A DNA stretch of 64,000 nucleotides, taken from Muribaculaceae bacterium (GTDB taxonomy: Bacteria; Bacteroidota; Bacteroidia; Bacteroidales; Muribaculaceae). Within the stretch, counting starts at the first letter, position 1. The number at the start of each line of letters is the position of its first letter. Under the pieces are notes generated by a model. The model was not told the origin of the DNA. It searched no databases and saw only the letters and a list, made by a program, of their open reading frames with translations. Made by a program: the position numbers and the translations under genes. Below, piece after piece: positions 1-8,577 of this stretch. Where the stretch lies: the NCBI GenBank assembly GCA_017553785.1, contig JAFZKD010000111.1, forward strand, positions 124,001 through 188,000. Reading direction: 5' to 3'.

Positions 1-1
1 C

Positions 2-1177
2 ACGGCGACGATTACCGTCGAGACAGCTGACGGATGGTGTCATCCTGCAGAATGCGAGGTGACAGTCTATACCGAGTTGGGCGACGTAAATTGTGATGGC
101 TTTGTGAATATCGGTGATGTGACTGACCTGATTGATCACCTCTTGGGTATTAATATGGCCACTTTCAATGCCAAGAACGCTGATGCCGACCGAGATGGTA
201 CTGTTAATATTTCTGATGTGACTATGCTTATAGATTACTTATTGGGCATAAGCCACAATGGTTACAAATTTGAAAAGGTTTGGGAAATAGACGTTAACAC
301 TCTTGGCTTTGTCGTCAATGATGTCCGTCAAGGCTTTGGCATGGATGGAAAGGTTTATATCAATGACAAGGCCAACCAAACCATCTATGTAATCAATGAA
401 AATGGTTTCTTTGGCACCTTGCCAGGTGGCACTAACTGCGGTATTAGCTGCGATGAGGCTGGCAATATTCTGGTGAGCAATGCACCATTCCCTGGCCCAT
501 GGGATGAAGATGCTACCATCAAGGTCATCAACCCGAATACTGGTGAGACAAAAGAGTATATGGTTCCATTGCAGTGCGGATTGCGTGGGCGTTGTGACTT
601 TATCGGTTTCGCTAAAGGCAACTTCTTTGAAGAAGGAACGCTCTACCTCACTGGCGGTAACACCGGTACCGATCCCTACACCAATGGCGTCGCTGTATTC
701 TCTGTTGCTGATGGTGAAGTTGACTTTGATAACTGCTACACCGCAAGCGTTGAGCCCGCAGTTACAGGTCAGACCTCTACCGTCATCAACTACTACAAGG
801 ATCTGAATGGCGATGACGCTCTGCTGTATGCTTACCGCAGCGGTGCTCCCAGCAAACTGATGGTTGATGGAAACATCTTCACAAAGACTGATATTTCTCT
901 GCCCAACAAGGGTGGTTGCAACGGTTGTTTCGCGTTCGTTTGGGACGGCATGGAACTGTACATTTATCCCACCCGGCCCAACTATTGGAATGGTTTTGCT
1001 ATTTCCGAGGCTGGTGCCGAGGCTCCCATGTTTGAAGTCGCTCCGACAGTCTCAGCCAACATGAACGGTTTCCAGAACAACTGGGTAAATGCCGAGGTTG
1101 ACGAGACAGGTGTGACCATTTATCAGTATGCTCCTGGTGCTAATATTTCTGTATACCGCCTTTCAAAAACTCTTTAA
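2..1177 (+). CDS. Secreted dockerin-containing protein with propeller-like C-terminal domain, 5' end missing
   Basis: The reading frame is open from base 2, so the gene begins outside the window; the GTG at 59 is an internal valine codon. The first codons read like the last strand of an Ig-like (Big_2 type) domain. Two EF-hand-like dockerin type I repeats follow at about 80-148 (GDVNCDGFVNIGDVT) and 176-247 (ADADRDGTVNISDVT), each ending in LID(H/Y)LLG. The remaining 300 or so residues are rich in Gly, Asn and aromatic residues, with repeated short strands suggesting a beta-propeller-like fold (NQTIYVINENG, TIKVINPNTGE, GVAVFSVADGE). I do not recognise a catalytic family. Dockerins bind cohesins in cellulosome-like systems; no cohesin is visible here. 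The dockerin is internal, not terminal as in most others in the window. Secretion is inferred. Confidence 0.75.
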   Translation, partial: TATITVETADGWCHPAECEVTVYTELGDVNCDGFVNIGDVTDLIDHLLGINMATFNAKNADADRDGTVNISDVTMLIDYLLGISHNGYKFEKVWEIDVNTLGFVVNDVRQGFGMDGKVYINDKANQTIYVINENGFFGTLPGGTNCGISCDEAGNILVSNAPFPGPWDEDATIKVINPNTGETKEYMVPLQCGLRGRCDFIGFAKGNFFEEGTLYLTGGNTGTDPYTNGVAVFSVADGEVDFDNCYTASVEPAVTGQTSTVINYYKDLNGDDALLYAYRSGAPSKLMVDGNIFTKTDISLPNKGGCNGCFAFVWDGMELYIYPTRPNYWNGFAISEAGAEAPMFEVAPTVSANMNGFQNNWVNAEVDETGVTIYQYAPGANISVYRLSKTL

Positions 1178-1402
1178 GTTTCTAATTAACAACTTATTAA
1201 CTGACAACAAATTAACCAGACAACTTCTTGAATCTGTGGATTCTTGGATTCAATGAAGATATGTTAGATATTTTAGGGAGATATTTTCTTATGAAGGCCT
1301 TTGATATGATGATGTGGCCTGTCATGAGGAAAGGTTTGTGTCACTGTGTTTATCATCCGGCCACCGAATCAGATGGTTACATCAATATGGTTATAGATTG
1401 AT
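1178..1402. other. Intergenic region between convergent genes
   Basis: No gene seen. A weak 7-bp inverted repeat (TTGAATC/GATTCAA at 1228-1253) lies 50 bases after the dockerin gene stop and may act in transcript ending, but there is no T-run, so terminator function is unsupported. Confidence 0.4.
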
Positions 1403-3238
1403 TTATGGAAGGGTGAGGGTCATCTCGCAGTTGTGGCAGTCGAAATTGATGCGCAAAAGGGTTGTGCCGGTTTTCAGGTAGAGGTCGCGGGGGAGTTTGT
1501 CGGCGTTTTTCCCCTTGAGGCATGCGCCCAGTTGACGGCGCAGGCAATAGCGGGTGTGCATCAATGGTGTCGATGGGGTGGCATCAGTTCCGGCTTCCAG
1601 GGCTGGAATGATGCTCGTTACGCCGTGGTCGCGATAGACTTGCCCGGCAAGGCGGTTGGCGACGTTGTCGGCAGGTGTTAGGGCCGTGACGGGACTGGGC
1701 GCTGATTTGTCCTCAGGACGGCGTTTATCTACTGGGCGTGTTATGGCGTGGGTGCGGTCAAGCAGTTCAACGGTCTCGCGGCGCAGACGTGCTAGCAGCG
1801 AGGCGGGGATGAACACGTCACCAAGCACTAGCGCCTCATTCAGGCGATAGATGGTGCCACCCAGTTTAGTGAGTTCGGCCTTCTGACGGTCGTTCTGTGG
1901 TTTGGCAGCTGCTTGTAGATCGCAGTCGATGGCGTGGGTCACACGGTGGCCACGTTCGTCATTAAGCGTGAGCGTCAGCAAACCGTTGGTATAACGCAAT
2001 TCAGCCTCGACAGCGATGGTGCGGGATGCAGACGGCTTGTTGAGAAAGTCGTTAAACGCCTTGTCGGCCGTGCGGTAAATGGGTGTGCCGCGGGGAATTG
2101 TGATATGCTCCCGCAGCAGCACAGTACCTCTACTCACAACGCGGTTCACTCTAGCTCCCGAGAATTGGCCTTGTGCGTCAAAGTAACTCAAACCGTCGCC
2201 GTTGGCAAGTGTGGCGCTGGTGTCGATGGTGAGCGAGTTATCGATGCAGCGGACGACCCGTCCCAAAAACTCGCCTTGAGACTTGGGGGTGTCGATTGAT
2301 GCGATGGCGGTTCCGTCCTCAGGCCGACGCGCGTCAAGAAAGTAATGGGTGAAGCCACGGTTAAAACTCTTTTCCAGTCTTGGCTTGAAACTCAGTTCCA
2401 CTGAACCGAACGAGGCGCGGCGATAGCGGTCAGGGTGACGGTCGATGACTGTATCAAGAGCGTGGCGGTAGAAGGCGACCACGTTTTTCACATAGGCCGC
2501 ATCCTTCAGGCGTCCCTCAATCTTGAACGATGACACGCCTGCCGCCAGCATCTGCTCCAGACGGTCGTGCCGAGACATGTCGCGCAACGACAGCAGGTGC
2601 TTGCCCTCGACCAGTGTGTTGCCTTTACCATCAACCAGGTCATAGGGCAACCGGCACAGTTGGGCACACTCGCCACGATTGGCGCTGCGTCCTTTCAACA
2701 CTTGGCTGATGGCGCAACGTCCACTGTAGCTCACGCACAGGGCACCGTGCACAAAGGCTTCAAGCGGAACGGAGGTTACCTTGCGGATTGCCGTTATCTC
2801 GTCAAGGATGAGTTCGCGCGCCATGACCAGCTGAGAGAAGCCCAGGGCTTCAAGGAAGCGGGCTTTTTGGGGCGTGCGCAGGTCACATTGCGTGCTGGCA
2901 TGCAGGGCTATGGGCGGCAGGTCGAGGCGCAGTAGCCCCAGGTCCTGGACGATGAGCGCGTCCACTCCGATTCGGTACAGGTCCTGAATGAGCCGCTCAA
3001 CCTCTTTCAGCTCTTTGTCATACACCAGTGTGTTGACCGTGGCGTAGATTTTGGCGTTGAACCTGTGGGCATAGTCGCAGGCGCGGCGCACGTCATCAAT
3101 GCTGTTGGTGGCATCGGCGCGCGCGCCGTGATGTGATGCGCCCATATAAACCGCATCAGCGCCATGGTCGATGGCGGCGATAGCGATGTCGGCGTCACGA
3201 GCGGGCGCCAGCAGTTCTATTTCGGTCGAGGGAGTCAA
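1403..3238 (-). CDS. U32 family peptidase-like protein (RlhA/TrhP type RNA hydroxylation factor)
   Basis: A 611-residue U32 protein. The TIM-barrel-like N-terminal part starts with ELLAPARDADIAIAAI and contains the family signature around residues 163-199, with four cysteines (C168, C175, C191, C195) matching the conserved Fe-S cysteines of the RlhA/TrhP group. A long C-terminal extension (about 300-611) resembles the DUF3656-bearing long form. In E. coli RlhA hydroxylates 23S rRNA C2501 and TrhP acts on tRNA uridine-34; which applies here cannot be told from sequence. Despite the name, protease activity is not expected for this subgroup. The start overlaps the end of the upstream nitrilase-like gene by 4 bases (ATGA), so the two are translationally coupled. 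Confidence 0.85.
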   Translation of the reverse strand: MTPSTEIELLAPARDADIAIAAIDHGADAVYMGASHHGARADATNSIDDVRRACDYAHRFNAKIYATVNTLVYDKELKEVERLIQDLYRIGVDALIVQDLGLLRLDLPPIALHASTQCDLRTPQKARFLEALGFSQLVMARELILDEITAIRKVTSVPLEAFVHGALCVSYSGRCAISQVLKGRSANRGECAQLCRLPYDLVDGKGNTLVEGKHLLSLRDMSRHDRLEQMLAAGVSSFKIEGRLKDAAYVKNVVAFYRHALDTVIDRHPDRYRRASFGSVELSFKPRLEKSFNRGFTHYFLDARRPEDGTAIASIDTPKSQGEFLGRVVRCIDNSLTIDTSATLANGDGLSYFDAQGQFSGARVNRVVSRGTVLLREHITIPRGTPIYRTADKAFNDFLNKPSASRTIAVEAELRYTNGLLTLTLNDERGHRVTHAIDCDLQAAAKPQNDRQKAELTKLGGTIYRLNEALVLGDVFIPASLLARLRRETVELLDRTHAITRPVDKRRPEDKSAPSPVTALTPADNVANRLAGQVYRDHGVTSIIPALEAGTDATPSTPLMHTRYCLRRQLGACLKGKNADKLPRDLYLKTGTTLLRINFDCHNCEMTLTLP

Positions 3239-4035
3239 ATGTCAAGTGTGAAGCGGTCGGCATCACGCCATGCGGGGAATTTCTCGCGGAACTGCGCCAA
3301 TTGTGCTGGTGACAGGTCGGCTGTGATGATAGGGCTGGTCATGCGCTGGGCAATGACCTTGCCCTTGAAGTCGATGACCAGTGATGAGCCTTCGGGGTAT
3401 TCCACGCCAGCGGGGTCGGTGCCGCAGCGGTTCACGCCGCAGACATAGCATTCGTTCTCCATGGCACGTGCTGCCAACAGCGTGCGCCAGACGTTTTCAC
3501 GTGACTTGGGCCAGTTGGCGATTACCACCAACAGGTCGTAGTTGTTCTTCACATTGCGGCAGAATACGGGGAAACGCAGGTCATAGCATACCACCAGCTT
3601 GATGTTGAAGCCGCGAAAACGCACGATGGGCGCCTTAGTCAAACCCTGATTGAAGACCGTGTCTTCGCCGCCAAAAGAGAACAGGTGGCGTTTGTCGTAG
3701 TAGGTCTCGTCACCGTTAGGCTCGATAAAGAAAGCGCGGTTATAGAGTTGCGCCGCAGTGTTGGCCAGGAAACTGCCGATGATGCCCACGTGGTACTCGT
3801 CGGCGAGTTTGCGCAGTTGCCGCAACGTGTCGCCGCTGTTCCACTCGGCGACTTCGGCCGCTTTTTCACGGTCCCCGGTCATGAATCCCGTAGTGAACAA
3901 CTCGGGAAGAATGACCAGATCGGTGTCGTCGGCCATATTGCGCATGTTGCGCTCCAATTGCTTGATGTTAGCATCGCGGTCGCCCCAGACGATGTCGTCC
4001 TCGATGAGCGTGACGCGCAGGTTGCGTGAAATCAT
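3235..4035 (-). CDS. Nitrilase-superfamily amidohydrolase (omega-amidase-like)
   Basis: A 266-residue carbon-nitrogen hydrolase of usual length for the YafV/omega-amidase branch. The catalytic Glu-Lys-Cys triad is visible: E45 in VILPELFTTGF, K115 in YYDKRHLFSF and C150 in VVCYDLRFPVF. Such enzymes hydrolyse omega-amides such as alpha-ketoglutaramate or alpha-ketosuccinamate, acting as metabolite repair in the cytosol; the exact substrate is inferred. It is the first gene of a two-gene minus-strand unit with the U32 gene, overlapping it by 4 bases. No signal peptide. Confidence 0.85.
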   Translation of the reverse strand: MISRNLRVTLIEDDIVWGDRDANIKQLERNMRNMADDTDLVILPELFTTGFMTGDREKAAEVAEWNSGDTLRQLRKLADEYHVGIIGSFLANTAAQLYNRAFFIEPNGDETYYDKRHLFSFGGEDTVFNQGLTKAPIVRFRGFNIKLVVCYDLRFPVFCRNVKNNYDLLVVIANWPKSRENVWRTLLAARAMENECYVCGVNRCGTDPAGVEYPEGSSLVIDFKGKVIAQRMTSPIITADLSPAQLAQFREKFPAWRDADRFTLDI

Positions 4036-4092
4036 TATCGTATAAAACTATAATCCCTAATCTATAAACAACTAGCTGCACAGCAGCATGTC

Positions 4093-4638
4093 CTATTCCA
4101 ATCCCGTGACAAACTTCCCGGGATAGCGCCCGTGGAAGGGTTGATAATACTGTTTGATGCGCAACATGTCGGCCTCTGGATCGTCGCTGAGCTCAAACAC
4201 CTTGTCGATGCACACCACCTTGTCCTTGTAGTCAAAGTAGGCCAGCACTAGAGGAACTCGCGCATCGCGGGCCATAAAGATGGCGCCCTTGTGCCAGTGG
4301 GGGTTGGGGCTGCGGGTGCCTTCGGGGGTGACACCGATGGCCAGTTTGGGCGTTGTGTTAAACGCATGGACTATCGATTGTGTGAGATTGCCATGCTGGC
4401 GGCGGTTGACGGGAATGCCACCTAGGCCCCGTAACAGGTAACCCATGGGGAAGAAGAACCAAGTGTCCTTCATCAGGAATCCCGCTTTCATGCCCACTGA
4501 ATGGATGCCCAATTCACCCAGGATGAAATCCCAGTTGCTGGTGTGTGGAGCGATAACAATGATGCACTTGTCAGGCATCTTGAGGTTGACTTTGAAGGTC
4601 CACCCGGCTTTCTTCAATATCCAACCAGAGAGGTTCAT
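4093..4638 (-). CDS. PlsC-like lysophospholipid acyltransferase family protein
   Basis: A 181-residue acyltransferase. The catalytic HX4D motif is H32-TSNW-D37 in APHTSNWDFILGE, and the phosphate-binding EGTR block is residues 106-109 in VTPEGTRSPNPHW. Known family members transfer acyl chains to glycerophospholipid or other lipid acceptors at the inner membrane. The protein is shorter than full PlsC and lacks clear transmembrane helices apart from hydrophobic patches, as in many Bacteroidetes 1-acyl-glycerol-3-phosphate acyltransferase homologues. The acceptor is unknown. It is 43 bases downstream of the small gene at 4682-5014 and reads the same way. Confidence 0.85.
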   Translation of the reverse strand: MNLSGWILKKAGWTFKVNLKMPDKCIIVIAPHTSNWDFILGELGIHSVGMKAGFLMKDTWFFFPMGYLLRGLGGIPVNRRQHGNLTQSIVHAFNTTPKLAIGVTPEGTRSPNPHWHKGAIFMARDARVPLVLAYFDYKDKVVCIDKVFELSDDPEADMLRIKQYYQPFHGRYPGKFVTGLE

Positions 4639-4681
4639 GCTGCCAATCCCTGAAAAACACTAAAAGCTAATGGATTGAAAA

Positions 4682-5014
4682 TCACTTGTTTGATGGCATG
4701 AGCTCGTTCATGCGCTTGGCGATATTCTCCACCTCGGCACGGAAGTACTCGCTCAATTCCTTTTCGCACTGTTTAAAGAAAACGCGGCGTGCCTTATTGT
4801 ACTCCTTGCGGTTGGCAAACTCTTTCACCTTTTTGCCGAATTTGTTGCTCACGCGGTTGATGGCTTCCTGTTGCAACAGTGCGGTGTCGATGATGATGCT
4901 GTCCCACTCATCGCGCTTATCGGCGCCAAATGCTGATTCTGCAAAGATGCACTCGCCTGCGATGTTGCTACAGGCATCCTGGATCGCTTTCTTGATTTGT
5001 CGTTTACTTGCCAT
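4682..5014 (-). CDS. Small alpha-helical hypothetical protein
   Basis: A 110-residue protein rich in Lys, Glu and Ala, with predicted helices throughout (KKVKEFANRKEYNKARRVFF), no signal peptide and no recognised motif. It has three cysteines (C15, C22, C82) without a metal-site spacing. I do not recognise the family. It is a credible gene because of its ATG start, ordinary codon use and a co-directional acyltransferase 43 bases downstream, but no function can be given. Confidence 0.6.
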   Translation of the reverse strand: MASKRQIKKAIQDACSNIAGECIFAESAFGADKRDEWDSIIIDTALLQQEAINRVSNKFGKKVKEFANRKEYNKARRVFFKQCEKELSEYFRAEVENIAKRMNELMPSNK

Positions 5015-5175
5015 AATTAAGTAATGAATAAAAATATTACAGTATGATTGCGCTAAGGTACTATTTTTATCTCATCCAATGAATCATTTTTTGTGAAAAA
5101 ATACCGAAAATGAGGCATTTTGACTTTTTTTCGAAAAAAACAGTGTAAAAAATTTGCCAGTTTCAAAAATGGCAG

Positions 5176-5183
5176 TAATTTTG
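5176..5183 (+). promoter_or_regulatory. -7 box of tRNA-Glu promoter
   Basis: TAATTTTG fits the Bacteroidetes -7 consensus TAnnTTTG, with a TTG (-33 type) at 5153-5155. It lies 15 bases before the first tRNA-Glu. Confidence 0.65.
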
Positions 5184-5197
5184 CAACGCTTTTCCAT

Positions 5198-5270
5198 GGA
5201 GATATCGTCTAGTGGTCTAGGACGCCGCCCTCTCACGGCGGAAACCAGGGTTCGAGTCCCTGTTTCTCTA
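5198..5270 (+). tRNA. tRNA-Glu (anticodon CTC), copy 1
   Basis: Cloverleaf seen directly: acceptor 5198-5204 pairing with 5263-5269 (one U-U mismatch, one G-U), D arm, anticodon stem CCGCC/GGCGG with loop CTCTCAC giving anticodon CTC, T arm CAGGG-TTCGAGT-CCCTG, discriminator A at 5270. CCA is not encoded. Confidence 0.93.
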
Positions 5271-5276
5271 CAAGCG

Positions 5277-5310
5277 AAGCCTTCACCCATTTGAGCGAGG
5301 GCTTTATTAT
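5277..5310 (+). terminator. Possible weak terminator or processing hairpin after tRNA-Glu copy 1
   Basis: AAGCCTTC (5277-5284) pairs with GAGGGCTT (5297-5304), followed by TATTATT. Readthrough into copy 2 is plausible because the T-run is poor. Confidence 0.4.
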
Positions 5311-5315
5311 TCGAC

Positions 5316-5388
5316 GGAGATATCGTCTAGTGGTCTAGGACGCCGCCCTCTCACGGCGGAAACCAGGGTTCGAGTCCCTGTTTCTCTA
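5316..5388 (+). tRNA. tRNA-Glu (anticodon CTC), copy 2
   Basis: Identical to copy 1 over all 73 bases and over about 15 bases downstream, with a single C/G change after that: a recent tandem duplication with a 118-base period. Same CTC anticodon. Confidence 0.93.
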
Positions 5389-5394
5389 CAAGCG

Positions 5395-5430
5395 AAGCCT
5401 TCAGCCAATCGGTTGAGGGTTTTGTTTTGT
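5395..5430 (+). terminator. Terminator after tRNA-Glu copy 2
   Basis: AAGCCTTCAGCC (5395-5406) pairs fully, counting G-U pairs, with GGTTGAGGGTTT (5411-5422) around an AATC loop, followed by TGTTTTGT. Confidence 0.6.
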
Positions 5431-5431
5431 A

Positions 5432-6625
5432 TTATGGTTTCTCACAGATGAAGAGGCGGTGTTCGCCAGTAGCGGTCGTTGAGCCAAAGATGTAGGTGTC
5501 GCCGCCGTCTTTCAGCCCAAGGCGTCTGCGCAGGTCTTGGGCGCTCATGGGGAAGTTGCGCACTGCGACATTGGCGCGTGTGATGCCGCTCAGGGTCCGT
5601 CCCATTTCTTTCTTGTTGAGGGATGAGATGGTGTTGATGGCAAAGCAGCGGCCAGGGAAGTCCGCTATGTGCTCGTTTGATACAAAAAGATGGCTGTCGG
5701 CCGCTAGGGCCGCAACGGGATAGCGCCTGGTGAGCACTCCGAAGCATCCCGCCTTCATGATTGAGGCATTAGGCTCGTAGAGGTATTGGGCGTCCCCATT
5801 TATCGAAATTGCTGGTGTGCTGCTGTCTTGTGAAGGCCAGTAAATGAGCGACTGGTCATCGTTGACGCAGTGGACTGCCAGCTCGCCCTCATGGGCAGCA
5901 TCCATGAAAAGCAGCAGTTCTTTACATTCATTGCCCACGCTAACAATGTGAACCTCAGCGACACAGCCACCCAAATCGGCGACCGCCTTGTGCCAGTCAA
6001 GCATTGGTGAGAGTTTGAGCAGCACATGGTGTCCACACTTGAGCAGGCGTGGCAACAGTTCCAACACGTTGGGCGAGCAATCGGCTATGGCGTAGGTGCG
6101 GGCCTTGTTATCATCTCGCCGTGCGGGGTCCAGATAGAGCAGGGTGGAGGAGGGGGAGGTTTTCAAGTCATCAAGCGCCTGTTCGGCCTCGGCATTGATG
6201 ACTTGGGCGTGTGGCAGTCCAAGCAGTTTGAAATTGTGCCGCGCTGTCTCGCACAGGTTAGTTTGCCGCTCAACATAGCAGGCCTTGTCACAACACCTTG
6301 CCAAAAAAGTGAAATCCACACCGAAACCGCCAGTCAAGTCTATCAGTAACTCGCGGCAGGAATGGGGCAACCGCTCGACGATGCCACATTTATATTGTGC
6401 TGTGGTCTCGCTTGAGCATTGCTCCATTGACAGATGGGGCGGATAAATGATGCCTGCAGTAGCCGCCCACGACGGCAGCTTGTGGCGCGCTGTTTGCCAT
6501 CCTTGGATTTGGTCCAGTGCCCAGGGCAGGTCCACGTTATCGTCACGGCGTCCCCTCAATGCGAGAGCGCGTACGTCTTCCTCGCGATGCTCACCCACAA
6601 ACCTTATCGTCGTCTCGTTCATCAT
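5432..6625 (-). CDS. THUMP-like domain class I SAM-dependent methyltransferase
   Basis: A 397-residue protein. The Rossmann-type methyltransferase core has motif I DLTGGFGVDF at residues 96-105 and a motif IV-like YLDPARR at 164-170, a pattern of this Bacteroidetes family. The C-terminal 60-70 residues (TLSGITRANVAVRNFPMSAQDLRRRLG) match the THUMP-like domain seen in the same family, suggesting an RNA substrate; the target nucleotide is unknown. The start ATG overlaps the stop of the upstream TPR gene by one base (TAATG), so the two are likely co-translated. No signal peptide; cytosolic. Confidence 0.8.
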   Translation of the reverse strand: MMNETTIRFVGEHREEDVRALALRGRRDDNVDLPWALDQIQGWQTARHKLPSWAATAGIIYPPHLSMEQCSSETTAQYKCGIVERLPHSCRELLIDLTGGFGVDFTFLARCCDKACYVERQTNLCETARHNFKLLGLPHAQVINAEAEQALDDLKTSPSSTLLYLDPARRDDNKARTYAIADCSPNVLELLPRLLKCGHHVLLKLSPMLDWHKAVADLGGCVAEVHIVSVGNECKELLLFMDAAHEGELAVHCVNDDQSLIYWPSQDSSTPAISINGDAQYLYEPNASIMKAGCFGVLTRRYPVAALAADSHLFVSNEHIADFPGRCFAINTISSLNKKEMGRTLSGITRANVAVRNFPMSAQDLRRRLGLKDGGDTYIFGSTTATGEHRLFICEKP

Positions 6626-8349
6626 TATTGTTCAGTAGAGTCAGCCCTCCGCTGCAGGTAGGGTTGTAGAAACTCGTCAAGGGTATTGACATGGAGTTTA
6701 TGGGCGATTTGGATTTTCTTGTTCGAGACGGTCCTCAGGTTCCGATATCGCATGCAAATCATAATGACAGTCCTTGAGAAGCCGTGGCACAGCAAGGCGA
6801 TCATGTTGATCTCGTCGTCGCGCAAAGTGCCGCCCGCTGCCTCTTGGGCTTTTACCAACACGTTGTCATACAGCTCGTTGGCTAGCGATTGCAGATTGTC
6901 CCAATAGGAGGCACCCACTTCGTCGGGTCCATGCATGGTCATCAGCGAGTTGAACCGTTTGGCGAATGTTGTCTCGTTGCACTCATAGGACCATTGCAGC
7001 AGCTGGTGAACGACTTGTATCTGGTTGTCGACGATGGCTTTGAGTTCCTGGGACTGGTTTCTGTTGGATTCTCTCTCGTTGAGCAATGTCTGCATCTGTT
7101 GCAGACTAGTGATGGATTGGTCAAGGTCAGCCTTTTGCAACTCGTACTCAGTTTGCTGGATTTTCAGGCGGTTGCGATAGCGCCACACCAGGAACGCCAA
7201 CGCACCCGCTAGGAGCGCCAGCAAGGCTAATCCCAACAGTGTCCCCTTGAGGCGGGAACTCAGCAGGGCGTTCTTGAGTTCGGCCTGCTGGGTGCTATAT
7301 TTATTTTCTGCCTCCAGCAAGCGGTCGTTCATGCTGCTCAAGGTCACCGAGTCGGCTAGGTGGTGGGTCAAATCCAGGTAGTTGATGGCCTCGCTGGTAT
7401 TATGTTCGATGCGGGCAAGGTCGGCCAGCAGCTGATAATGCATGATGGTGTCGGCAATGCTCTCCATCGCCGGGGCATGTTCCAGATAATAGCGGGCCGA
7501 GTCGATATGCCCCAAATGAAGATAGGCCGAAGCTGCCGTGTAGTGGATTCGTGGGTGGATCTTCTTCTTGCCGCACCAGTCAATGGCCTCGACGGCATCG
7601 TCCTTGGCGCCCTCATAATCCCCTATAGATGCGCGGTATTCGGCGCGGGAGAATAGGTTCGCCTCTACATAAGAAGGTTCGAATTCCATCTTAGCAAGCT
7701 CTATAGCGGCGTTGATGTAGTGCAATGCGCTGTCCTGTTTCTCCTTGTTGATACGGTAGAGGCTGCCCAATTCGCTCAGGCAGATAATCTGGTTATATTT
7801 GTCGTCAATCGCATTGAACAAGGCGAGTGCCTCACGATACTTGCTGGCACCAAGCGTCTTGGCGCCGATGAACTGGCTTTGATACAATTCGCCCATCATC
7901 ATCTTGGCCAACGCACGGGTCTTCAGGTCGTTGTCGCCAGCGATGTCCTCGGCTTGCATCAGACAGGTAATGGCCTTGTCCAAACTTCCCAATTCTTTGT
8001 TGACACAGCCTTGGTAGAGCAAAGCGCGGGCTAGTTTTCCCTTGTTATAGTGCGACTTAAAATATCTAACGGCTCCTCTGATGGCGCTGTCGCTGGAGAC
8101 CGTAACGTGACAAGCGAGTTGGGCTTGAGTTTTCAACAGGGTATGGTAGGCCTGATTGTAGTTATTAAATGTTGTGGCATCGATGGCTCGGAGCATCTGC
8201 ATGGCGTCTTGGTTCTGGTAACGGGCCAGCATCGTATCCACGGCCACGAGTTGGCTATTATCGGCATGATGACCGCAACCACCCATCACCATCAGGATGA
8301 TGAGGGCGGCCAATACCAATATATGTTGATTGGGTCTCATTTTTGTCAT
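6625..8349 (-). CDS. TPR-repeat membrane lipoprotein with C-terminal HTH-like domain
   Basis: About 574 residues from the ATG at 8349 (8340 is also possible; earlier in-frame ATG codons overlap the promoter). The signal sequence ends in a lipobox-like VMGGC. Several TPR-like helical repeats fill the first 300 residues, a transmembrane helix follows (LALLALLAGALAFLVW), then a coiled-coil stretch and a C-terminal region (LRDDEINMIALLCHGFS...) resembling the LuxR-like HTH of Bacteroidetes TPR regulators. The design suggests sensing outside and responding inside the cytosol, but the lipobox plus one TM segment makes topology uncertain. A TAnnTTTG box is present on the minus strand. It diverges from the tandem TonB gene and is coupled by one base to the downstream methyltransferase. 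Confidence 0.7.
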   Translation of the reverse strand: MTKMRPNQHILVLAALIILMVMGGCGHHADNSQLVAVDTMLARYQNQDAMQMLRAIDATTFNNYNQAYHTLLKTQAQLACHVTVSSDSAIRGAVRYFKSHYNKGKLARALLYQGCVNKELGSLDKAITCLMQAEDIAGDNDLKTRALAKMMMGELYQSQFIGAKTLGASKYREALALFNAIDDKYNQIICLSELGSLYRINKEKQDSALHYINAAIELAKMEFEPSYVEANLFSRAEYRASIGDYEGAKDDAVEAIDWCGKKKIHPRIHYTAASAYLHLGHIDSARYYLEHAPAMESIADTIMHYQLLADLARIEHNTSEAINYLDLTHHLADSVTLSSMNDRLLEAENKYSTQQAELKNALLSSRLKGTLLGLALLALLAGALAFLVWRYRNRLKIQQTEYELQKADLDQSITSLQQMQTLLNERESNRNQSQELKAIVDNQIQVVHQLLQWSYECNETTFAKRFNSLMTMHGPDEVGASYWDNLQSLANELYDNVLVKAQEAAGGTLRDDEINMIALLCHGFSRTVIMICMRYRNLRTVSNKKIQIAHKLHVNTLDEFLQPYLQRRADSTEQ

Positions 8350-8366
8350 TTTAGAATTAAACACTG

Positions 8367-8374
8367 CAAAAATA
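8367..8374 (-). promoter_or_regulatory. -7 box for the TPR/HTH lipoprotein gene
   Basis: Minus-strand TATTTTTG (plus CAAAAATA) fits TAnnTTTG and lies 18 bases before the ATG at 8349. This position rules out the upstream in-frame start at 8406. Confidence 0.6.
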
Positions 8375-8516
8375 CACCTTTTTTTGCAGGTAATTTGCAC
8401 CCCCAAATGACAAATTACCTTTAAATGACCATTTTGTTTTTTAATTTATTGAAAATGAGATAATTATATTTTTAAAAATGACCATCAAATGTGAGTCGTT
8501 TTTCAAAAATCGGATA

Positions 8517-8524
8517 TAACTTTG
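8517..8524 (+). promoter_or_regulatory. -7 box for the tandem TonB-domain gene
   Basis: TAACTTTG fits TAnnTTTG; 53 bases separate it from the ATG at 8578. It is divergent from the box at 8367-8374 in a shared AT-rich intergenic region. Confidence 0.6.
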
Positions 8525-8577
8525 CAGCATCAAACAATTTATAAACTGCGGGTCAGCAGGATAAACACGATAACAAG

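Noticed and set aside
59..1177. GTG at 59 as a true start of the first gene
   Set aside because: The frame is open to base 2 with Ig-like sequence and there is no signal peptide after the GTG, so the gene is cut by the window edge.
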